Under the pieces are notes generated by a model. The model saw only the letters and a list, made by a program, of their open reading frames with translations, had not been told where the DNA came from and made no database searches. A stretch of DNA of 64,000 bases from Sulfitobacter sp. EhC04 (GTDB lineage: Bacteria; Pseudomonadota; Alphaproteobacteria; Rhodobacterales; Rhodobacteraceae). Position numbers and translations under genes: made by a program. This document shows positions 57,997 to 64,000 of the stretch, piece by piece. Each line of letters opens with the position of its first letter. Positions within the stretch are counted from its first letter, which is position 1. The stretch spans positions 21,387 to 85,386 of the forward strand of contig NZ_LXYI01000067.1 in the NCBI RefSeq assembly GCF_001650875.1, read 5' to 3'.

Positions 57997-58788
57997 TCAG
58001 GCGCTATGGGCGCCGTCGGACAGGGTTTTCACAAAGGCCAGTACATCCGCCGTGCTGTCGCCCCGCGCAATGCGTGCCACAATGGCGGAGCCGACCACGA
58101 CACCGTCCGCGACCCCGGCGATGGCGCGGGATTTTTCCGGCGTGTTGACGCCAAAGCCCACAATCACCGGCAGGCCGCTGGCCTTTTGGATGCGGGTGAC
58201 TTCGGGACCGACATCGGTGGCTTCCGCCTCTGCCGAGCCGGTGATGCCGGTGATCGAGACGTAATAGACAAAGCCAGAGGTGTTCTGGGCAACGCGGGGC
58301 AGACGCTTGTCATCTGTTGTCGGGGTGGCCAGACGGATGAAGTTCAGATCGGCCGCCTGAGCAGGCAGACAGAGTTCGTCGTCCTCCTCGGGGGGGAGGT
58401 CGACGATGATCAGCCCGTCGATGCCTGCCGTCTTGGCCGCCTCCAGGAAGGTGCTTACCCCCATGGAATAGATCGGGTTGTAATAGCCCATCAGCACGAT
58501 GGGCGTGGTGTCATCATCCTCGCGGAAGGCCGTCGCCATCTGGAGCGTTCGGCGCAGGGTCATCCCGCCATCCAGCGCGCGCTGACCGGCAAGCTGGATC
58601 GTCGGGCCGTCGGCCATCGGGTCGGTGAAGGGCAGGCCCAGTTCGATTACATCCACCCCTGCGGCGGGCAACCCGCGCATCACCTCAAGCGATGTATCGT
58701 AATCCGGATCGCCCGCCATGATGTAGGAGACGAAAGCCTTGCGGCCTTGAGATTTGAGCGCGGCGAATTTGGCGTCGATGCGGGTCAT
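57997..58788 (-). CDS. trpA: Tryptophan synthase alpha subunit
   Basis: This 263-residue subunit converts indole-3-glycerol phosphate to indole. Catalytic residues are visible in [16 protein letters not shown] and [13 protein letters not shown], and the phosphate-binding GFGVNTPEK is present. Start 58788 is chosen because the longer frame adds 55 residues unrelated to TrpA. It is separated from trpB by 13.5 kb. Confidence 0.95.
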   Translation of the reverse strand: MTRIDAKFAALKSQGRKAFVSYIMAGDPDYDTSLEVMRGLPAAGVDVIELGLPFTDPMADGPTIQLAGQRALDGGMTLRRTLQMATAFREDDDTTPIVLMGYYNPIYSMGVSTFLEAAKTAGIDGLIIVDLPPEEDDELCLPAQAADLNFIRLATPTTDDKRLPRVAQNTSGFVYYVSITGITGSAEAEATDVGPEVTRIQKASGLPVIVGFGVNTPEKSRAIAGVADGVVVGSAIVARIARGDSTADVLAFVKTLSDGAHSA

Positions 58789-58990
58789 GGGCGGGCCTTT
58801 CGGAATGCTGGTACCGCTGCATGCCCAAACTCGCGGCAAAACGCAATCGGCACCTTGGCTGACAGCGGGGATTTCGTCGGCAGGGCAGGGGTTCTGTTCA
58901 CCCACAGGTCCAAGATCTGGCCAGGTATCACACCGGTCCCTTGGGGGTGGCACCTCTTCCTCTGCCGGGGAACGCGCCTATATACCGGAC

Positions 58991-59203
58991 ATGAATTACC
59001 TGCTTGCCATACTGCTGCCGCCGCTTTCGATCTTTCTGACGGGGCACCCGTCCCTGGGGATTGTGATCTTTCTCATCTGGATTCCGGCGCTGTTGTTCAG
59101 CGGCGAGCTGACCCATCCGATGTTCATCCTGCTGGCATGGTTCCTGATCTTCTCCTCGCGCGAGCGTGCGGCCCGTGCGGAGGACTTGCGCGCGCGCCGT
59201 TGA
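58991..59203 (+). CDS. Small membrane protein, YqaE/Pmp3-like
   Basis: This 70-residue protein has two hydrophobic helices (LLAILLPPLSIFLTGHPSLG and MFILLAWFLIF) and a basic arginine-rich tail. The first helix and the LLPP motif recall the Pmp3/YqaE family of small membrane proteins, but the second half is different. It lies 40 bp before ychF. Confidence 0.55.
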   Translation: MNYLLAILLPPLSIFLTGHPSLGIVIFLIWIPALLFSGELTHPMFILLAWFLIFSSRERAARAEDLRARR

Positions 59204-59243
59204 CCCCCTAGGAGGGCTCAAACGCAGGAGCAAGGGGCCGGAC

Positions 59244-60341
59244 ATGGGTTTCAAAATGGGTATCGTGGGTCTGCCGAACGTGGGCAAATCGACACTGTTT
59301 AACGCGCTGACCCGCACGGCGGCGGCGCAGGCGGCGAACTTTCCCTTCTGCACGATCGAGCCCAACGTGGGCGAGGTTGCCGTGCCGGACGCGCGGCTGG
59401 ACCAGTTGGCGGCGATTGCCAGTTCCAAATCCATCATTCCCACCCGCATGACATTTGTCGATATTGCCGGGCTGGTCAAAGGCGCTTCCAAGGGCGAAGG
59501 GCTCGGCAATCAGTTCCTCGCCAATATTCGCGAGACCGATGCCATCGCCCATGTGTTGCGCTGTTTCGAAGACGGCGACGTGACCCACGTCGAAGGCCGC
59601 GTGGACCCGGTGGCAGATGCGGAGACCATTGATACCGAACTGATGCTGGCCGACATCGAGAGCATCGAGAAGCGATTGCAGAATATCGTGCGCAAGGTGC
59701 GCGGCGGCGACAAGGAGGCGGTGCAGCAGGAACGCCTGATGCGCGCGGCGCTGGAGGTACTGGAAGCGGGCAAGCCCGCCCGCGTGGTCGAGGTCGACGA
59801 GGACGACCGCAAGGCCTGGCGCATGCTGCAACTGCTGACCACCAAGCCGGTGCTCTATGTCTGCAACGTGGGCGAAGCGGAGGCTGCCGAGGGCAACGAA
59901 TTTTCCGCGAAAGTGGCCGAGATGGCCGCGGCACAGGGCAATGCCCATGTGATCATCTCTGCCCAGATCGAGGAAGAGATCAGCCAGCTTGACCGTGAAG
60001 AAGCCGAGATGTTCCTTGAGGAAATGGGGCTGGCCGAGGCGGGTCTCGACCGGTTGATCCGGGCCGGCTATGAGTTGCTGCACCTTGAGACGTATTTTAC
60101 CGTCGGACCCAAGGAGGCCCGCGCCTGGACCATCAAATCCGGCACTTCCGCCCCCAAGGCGGCGGGCGTGATCCACGGCGATTTCGAAAAAGGGTTCATC
60201 CGCGCGGAGACCATCGCCTTTGACGATTTCGTGTCACTGGGCGGCGAGGGCCCTGCCAAGGAAGCGGGCAAGATGCGCGCCGAAGGCAAGGGATACGTGG
60301 TCAAGGACGGGGACGTGCTGCACTTTCTGTTCAATACCTGA
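59244..60341 (+). CDS. ychF: Redox-regulated ATPase YchF
   Basis: This 365-residue Obg-family nucleotidase has G1 GLPNVGKST, the DIAGLVKGASKGEGLGN switch region, the NVGEAEA segment in place of a canonical GTPase NKxD and a C-terminal TGS domain ending GDVLHFLFNT. YchF hydrolyses ATP rather than GTP and acts in translation and oxidative stress. Start 59244 gives the family N-terminus. Confidence 0.96.
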   Translation: MGFKMGIVGLPNVGKSTLFNALTRTAAAQAANFPFCTIEPNVGEVAVPDARLDQLAAIASSKSIIPTRMTFVDIAGLVKGASKGEGLGNQFLANIRETDAIAHVLRCFEDGDVTHVEGRVDPVADAETIDTELMLADIESIEKRLQNIVRKVRGGDKEAVQQERLMRAALEVLEAGKPARVVEVDEDDRKAWRMLQLLTTKPVLYVCNVGEAEAAEGNEFSAKVAEMAAAQGNAHVIISAQIEEEISQLDREEAEMFLEEMGLAEAGLDRLIRAGYELLHLETYFTVGPKEARAWTIKSGTSAPKAAGVIHGDFEKGFIRAETIAFDDFVSLGGEGPAKEAGKMRAEGKGYVVKDGDVLHFLFNT

Positions 60342-60557
60342 GGTGTTTGCGGCCGCATCGGGGCCGGAAGCGGGTTGCACCGCGCTGGCGTCGTGATGCC
60401 CGATCAGGTCAGCGCCACGTTTTAGGACGCAGCGCCGAAGGTGTCCGGCCACAGCGGATATGACCGTCGCCAGATGCTTTTCCCACCACCATCAGGATTT
60501 CGCGGCAGTGGCAATTTCGCCTTGCCCGCTCCAGACCCCACCGCTAAACGGGTCAGC
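60342..60557. other. Intergenic region before the tRNA-Ser fragment
   Basis: No gene is seen. It should contain the promoter of the tRNA-Ser gene. GC content is still that of the core genome up to about 60600. Confidence 0.5.
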
Positions 60558-60598
60558 GGAGACGTGGCCGAGTGGTCGAAGGCGCTCCCCTGCTAAGG
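60558..60598 (+). pseudogene. 5' half of tRNA-Ser(GCU), interrupted
   Basis: The acceptor strand, D-arm and anticodon (GGAGACGTGGCCGAGTGG ... CTGCTAAGG) match tRNA-Ser with anticodon GCT. After the anticodon loop the stem has a mismatch (GGAAG instead of GGGAG) and no T-arm or 3' acceptor follows. The gene is therefore cut at the anticodon stem, the usual position of an island junction. Confidence 0.75.
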
Positions 60599-60617
60599 AA
60601 GCGCACTTTCCGAGTAA

Positions 60618-60641
60618 GCCGCTGAAATTCAGCGGCTTTTT
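60618..60641 (+). terminator. Hairpin with T run at the island start
   Basis: GCCGCTGAAATTCAGCGGC followed by TTTTT. It lies 20 bp beyond the tRNA fragment and could end its transcription. Confidence 0.75.
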
Positions 60642-60676
60642 GGTTTCCCGAATGTCGGATTCCCAAATCTTGCCCA

Positions 60677-61771
60677 TCATGCTGCGAAGTCCCAGCCATG
60701 GGCGCGCAGCCGGTCGGCGAAGTCGCGCGGGACCTGCTCGCGGTAGTCCCGTGCCATGTCCGCATTGGCCCAACCGCCGCGATCCAGCAGCAGGTCCTGA
60801 TCCCCGATTTGCGCGCTGAAAAAACTCGCCCAGCTGTGTCTCAGGCTATAGAAAACGAGCTTCTCGTATCCGTCATCCTCTTTGTCATCTTCTTTGTTGC
60901 GGTTGAGTCCGGCGGCCACGCAGAGCTTGTTAAACTGACGAATTACGGTGCTGCCTCTCATTCCATCTGGAACCACCTGCTTGCCGTTCGTCGTGAGGAA
61001 CACGCGACCCTCTTTCGGCAACTCGCCGATCAGGCCCCATGCGCGCGCGGGGAGATGGACCATGCGTCTGCGGTAGGGCGTCTTCCCGGCTCCGGTCTCC
61101 TTCCCGCGAATCCAGACCTCGCCCGTCGCCCGATTGACGTCCTCCGCGCGCACGCAGAACATCTCGCCGGGCGTCGCCCCGCTGCCAAGCAGGAAAGCGA
61201 TCATCTTCAGCAGCCGCAGATGAGGATCACGGATGGTTTCCGGCGGACGCATTGCCACGGCGATCAGCCGCTCGGCCTCCTCCGGCGTCAGGATGCGCGT
61301 TCTCCCAGTCTCGTCCCGGCTCGCCGGACGTAGGCCGAACGCGTGATTCAGCACCGCCTTCAGAGGCATAGTAACGTGCCGACGCGCGGTTTCGCTGGAC
61401 GTTCACTCAGGCTTGGTGAGATCCACCTTGCACCGTGTGATCATGAAGGCATCGATCTCGTCGATCCGAGTGACGGGGCCAAAATAGTCCTTGAGCCGCT
61501 CGACATGTTTGCGGTTTCTGTCGACGTCCGCGAGATAGAGCTCCGCCGCCTCCTCAAATGTGGGAAACGTCGAGAGTGACCGTTCCCATGCTGCGTCGTG
61601 AACACCTTCCGCCACCGTCATCGCTTTTTCAATCGATTGCGGACAGCGGACGCCCGTCGAACGCCGGAACCTTTCCCCTTCGACGTAGAAGTCGTAGCAC
61701 CAAGCGCCGTTTTTCCAGACCGGATACCAGCATGGGATGTCATCGTTTTTTGGGTTTTCTGGTGGTCGCAT
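60677..61771 (-). pseudogene. Tyrosine recombinase (integrase) interrupted by a stop codon
   Basis: The reading frame is continuous from 61771 to 60677 except for one TGA at 61403-61405. The N-terminal part (61403-61771, 122 aa) holds the SAM-like arm/core-binding region (YPVWKNGAWCYDFYVEGERF). The C-terminal part (60677-61369, 230 aa) holds the catalytic domain with YSLRHSWAS and the nucleophile candidate ARDYRE. Reading through would give KPE-W-TSSETARRHV, as expected of an uninterrupted enzyme. The first catalytic Arg position reads GATPGE instead of GARPGE. It ends 80 bp from the tRNA fragment. Confidence 0.8.
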
Positions 61772-62040
61772 TTAATAATCTCCCTCAAAGCAAGGATATG
61801 TTTGTCGTAGAAGACAGGCCGCACGCCGCGCCACTCGCAGACTTCGATCCGGTTCTCATATCTCTTCCTGATCATGTCGAAGTATCGGATCGACACGCAC
61901 AATGCGCGCGCTGCGCCCTCCCGGTTAAGGGGCGGTCGCAGGGAGCTTTCTTCGGGACAAGGTGCGGACATTGCCGTCTCCTCGCTATCGGTTTCTGGAG
62001 GGTTCAAACCTGACCGGACGTCGATAATTTGCGCCGTCAC
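61618..62040 (-). CDS. Excisionase-like small DNA-binding protein
   Basis: This 140-residue protein has a helix-turn-helix/excisionase-like segment (PPLNREGAARALCVSIRYFDMI) and a basic C-terminal tail. It overlaps the 5' end of the integrase by about 150 bp in another frame, which is common for xis-int pairs. The C-terminal tail beyond REIIK may be an out-of-family extension. The exact start is uncertain. Confidence 0.5.
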   Translation of the reverse strand: MTAQIIDVRSGLNPPETDSEETAMSAPCPEESSLRPPLNREGAARALCVSIRYFDMIRKRYENRIEVCEWRGVRPVFYDKHILALREIIKCDHQKTQKTMTSHAGIRSGKTALGATTSTSKGKGSGVRRASAVRNRLKKR

Positions 62041-62233
62041 GAGGAGACAGGTTTCGGCTTCGCTGACGCCCTTGCTTGTTCGCGAGCGTTAGTTGGTAGC
62101 CCTCAAGCGGTGTTGCATATTTCATCACTTGGTGCTCTTATAGTTCATCAGATTCGTTGGAAATGTCAAGGTGTCGACGCACCGGCATCCTGACCACCTA
62201 TAGGACACCAGATTGCCCAAGCGTGAAATACAG
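62041..62233. other. Divergent promoter region of the island genes
   Basis: AT-rich DNA between the excisionase-like gene and the XRE regulator. No operator with clear symmetry was recognised, though AT-rich repeats such as CATCACTTGGTGCTCTTATAG are present at 62120-62150. Confidence 0.4.
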
Positions 62234-62575
62234 ATGGACACAGGCTCGATCGGGCTGCTCAAGGCAGCGCGCGCATCTCTTCATTGGTCGCAACAGGATT
62301 TTGCCGAGAAATCCGGCGTGTCGCTGAGCACCATCAAGAAGATGGAGCGCCGCGCTTTTCTCAAGAAGGAGACCGGATACCAATCTCAAGAGGGAACGTT
62401 TTACACGACTCGGGACGTTGTCGACGCGCTATTGGTGGCCTTGAAAAAAGACGGAGTAACGATCGTTGGAAAGGGTGCGACGGCGCACGTAGTGGTGGAT
62501 CAATGCGGCGGGACCGGGGATTTTCTACAGGCCGCGAGGCGCTTCATCGAGGATAGTGAGAACCCGGAAAAATGA
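62234..62575 (+). CDS. XRE family transcriptional regulator
   Basis: This 113-residue protein has an N-terminal helix-turn-helix (LHWSQQDFAEKSGVSLSTIKKM) of the XRE/Cro type and a C-terminal tail of unknown fold. It is divergent from the excisionase-like gene and probably regulates the island's integration functions. An in-frame TTG at 62213 would add seven residues; ATG 62234 is used. Its stop codon overlaps the next ATG (ATGA). Confidence 0.8.
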   Translation: MDTGSIGLLKAARASLHWSQQDFAEKSGVSLSTIKKMERRAFLKKETGYQSQEGTFYTTRDVVDALLVALKKDGVTIVGKGATAHVVVDQCGGTGDFLQAARRFIEDSENPEK

Positions 62576-62908
62576 CTCAGCGGAACGAGACTATGGTAAT
62601 TGGAATCATTCTCTACGAAGAGCGAATTCGAGAAATAAAAAAAACTCCTGGCAACATACCTTGGGAACGTCCAACCAGGTATGCGACTGGAAATCTTTGC
62701 AAGGTTCGTGGGATTTCGAACATATGCGTCTTTGCTTGCAGCCTTGAAAGTTAGCCCAGTCAATATCTCGAAGGTTGATACTTTGACCACTTTAGATTTT
62801 TGTGCGTCAAAGAACATTTCTTCCAGCGAAGAGGACTTTCAATTAGCTTTGTATCGTCTGATCGACCGCTTGGATGAAGGTGCTGACCACATCTCGGAGG
62901 ATAGTTGA
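62572..62908 (+). pseudogene. Small island gene, frameshifted in an A8 tract
   Basis: The frame from 62572 (MTQRNETMVIGIILYEERIREIKK) runs into an A8 tract at 62637-62644. Removing one A joins it to a second frame reading LLATYLGNVQPGMRLEIFARFVGFRTYASLLAAL and ending at 62908. The fused product would be 111 residues; its GFRTYASLLAAL part looks like a domain seen in plasmid and island proteins. Alternative: two separate small genes, 62572-62754 and 62681-62908. Confidence 0.65.
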
Positions 62909-63279
62909 CGTCCACATTTATTCTCATGGTTGTGATGGTTAATTGTTCGCCTTCGCGGAATGGCGAGAGCGTTCTCAGTTCATATGAAAGATGTTCAGGA
63001 CCCTGACGGCCCTGGGCGTGCGCTTGAAAATAACTTTTTCTGGCGACGAATTGGCGATTGGACCTACCCTGCCAGGGCGTAGAGCATGCCCATCTTTCTG
63101 ACCTGCGTCTCATTCCAAGTATGCCATTCTATTGACAATATTTATCGGCAAGGACAACCATAAGTTAGCCTTTCGGAGCATTGGGCGTTCAAGGGCCTTC
63201 CAGACCACACGACGAACGGCTCCCGCAGGTATGCTCTCGAGGACGGGACATGGATCAAATAGAAGGGGTGCATTAATTG
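62909..63279. other. 371 bp region without a clear gene
   Basis: Nothing certain is seen. A minus-strand frame at 62760-63113 (117 aa) has no recognisable motif and overlaps the frameshifted gene. Base composition is lower in GC than the core genome. Confidence 0.45.
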
Positions 63280-63978
63280 ATGCAGGCGACTTTGAATTGT
63301 TCTTCGCGGGACGCTCAGAATAAACTTAGATCCTTGGATTACATGGTAATGCGGTCCCAGCTTCGAGCCGACGCCTCACCATTCCTCGGACTTGCACTTG
63401 TTGCCGAGAAATTGCCGGAGGCCAAGGATGCGCTTCATGCGTTGTCGGACTGGCGGCTCAATGTCTTGATGCAGAAATTTGGATATGCGGTCAGTTGGGC
63501 AATTTGCGCAACACTGTCCGAACACTATGGCGAAGATGGCAATGCCAAGGTTTGGCCTTTGGTTGAGAATATCTTGGGGAGGACACTGAAACTACCGGAC
63601 GAGCGCAAACTAATTAGTGGAGCTTTTCGGCGGTCGTGCCAAAAACTCGGTCTCGCATCCGATGGATTTGACCGTTCTGTTCAGGCTTTCCAGGTTCACG
63701 CAGGCGTATCACGCTCCCAGTTACACCATCTGGCGAGAGTTTTCATTGCTCAGGAACGCTCGATCGGATTGCCCGAGCAAGATGACATCGTCATGCTGAA
63801 TCGCTGGGAGGATGATGCCCTTCACTTCCTGGATGCAGGTGTGCACGTTCTGCAACGCCCCATCTTAATGGATCACTCAGCCTGGATGGCGTCGGCCTAT
63901 GTTGATTGGCGTCGGGATCGCAATGCGCTGCTGGAGACATCAAGCTATCTGAAACACTTTGGACGTGTCGCGGTTTGA
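63280..63978 (+). CDS. Unrecognised island protein
   Basis: This 232-residue protein of mostly helical character has no signal peptide or membrane segment. GAAGGGG lies about 12 nt before the ATG. I do not recognise a family; segments such as LSDWRLNVLMQKFGYAVSW and LNRWEDDALHFLDAG recall N-terminal regions of large proteins seen in defence or mobile islands, but this is only an impression. The stop codon is 22 bp before the window end, so partner genes are out of view. Confidence 0.65.
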   Translation: MQATLNCSSRDAQNKLRSLDYMVMRSQLRADASPFLGLALVAEKLPEAKDALHALSDWRLNVLMQKFGYAVSWAICATLSEHYGEDGNAKVWPLVENILGRTLKLPDERKLISGAFRRSCQKLGLASDGFDRSVQAFQVHAGVSRSQLHHLARVFIAQERSIGLPEQDDIVMLNRWEDDALHFLDAGVHVLQRPILMDHSAWMASAYVDWRRDRNALLETSSYLKHFGRVAV

Positions 63979-64000
63979 TGCCGCTCCTTTGATAGCATTT

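Noticed and set aside
60558..60650. Complete tRNA-Ser
   Set aside because: The T-arm and 3' acceptor are absent after the anticodon stem.
61403..61405. TGA read as selenocysteine in the integrase
   Set aside because: No selenoprotein integrases are known and no SECIS-like hairpin follows; a TGG to TGA mutation is simpler.
63132..63323. 63-residue plus-strand frame before the last gene
   Set aside because: No ribosome site or motif; it overlaps the start of the better-supported 63280 gene.

Overview
This 64 kb window is chromosomal DNA from a GC-rich alphaproteobacterium, most likely a member of the Roseobacter group of Rhodobacteraceae. The evidence is a TCA block of mdh with sdhC-D-A-B, ethylmalonyl-CoA mutase and crotonyl-CoA carboxylase/reductase close together, a LuxR/LuxI pair preceded by a small roseobacter-type ORF, an H-NS/HvrA-like protein, and an alphaproteobacterial GTTC-N7-GTTC LexA box. 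Most of the window is ordinary core genome. The accessory patches are short and have lower GC.

Layout. 1-7.6 kb: a PRC-barrel protein, malate dehydrogenase, then sdhC, sdhD and sdhA, with a small lipoprotein and an FkbM methyltransferase lying between sdhA and sdhB. 7.6-11.5 kb: a DUF6065-like protein, an FAD dehydrogenase, a secreted protein and a DUF1989 protein. 11.5-13.3 kb: an HxlR regulator and a metallo-beta-lactamase-fold hydrolase enclosed by two direct copies of a ~114 bp element with a large internal palindrome. 13.3-19.6 kb: deoD, an H-NS-like gene, ethylmalonyl-CoA mutase, a PlsB-like acyltransferase and ccr. 19.7-23.8 kb: luxR and luxI with an unusual palindromic element between them, then a RecD-like helicase and an SDR. 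24.3-27.3 kb: the TIGR02186/TauE pair and an endonuclease/exonuclease/phosphatase-fold protein. 27.4-32.1 kb: a complete BMP-type nucleoside ABC importer. 32.3-38 kb: rimI-tsaB-nfu, UspA, an aminotransferase, an M48 lipoprotein protease, a YigZ-like protein and a hemolysin III-like protein.

38-39.4 kb: a 265 bp MITE-like element with perfect 31 bp inverted ends abuts the stop codon of a gene that carries a LexA box; a Cys-rich orphan protein follows. 39.5-47.9 kb: rimO, AsmA, trpB, DUF2237, a serine hydrolase, DUF2332 and pth. 48-54 kb: an RTX-type surface protein and a CelD-like acetyltransferase sit between pth and rplY, followed by an MFS transporter and a sulfotransferase. 54-60.3 kb: a second FkbM methyltransferase, lldD, a Tat-exported nitroreductase with its MarR regulator and putative operators, trpA and ychF.

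From about 60.56 kb the character changes. The 5' half of a tRNA-Ser(GCU) gene is cut at the anticodon stem and is followed by the start of an integrated island. The island carries an integrase interrupted by an in-frame TGA, an excisionase-like gene, an XRE regulator, a small gene frameshifted in an A8 tract, and an unrecognised 232-residue protein at the window edge. The island's main cargo lies beyond the window. I found no clear new multi-gene system. The best leads are the palindromic insertion between luxR and luxI, the paired repeats around the HxlR/MBL module, the MITE at a LexA-controlled gene, and the decayed tRNA-Ser island edge.
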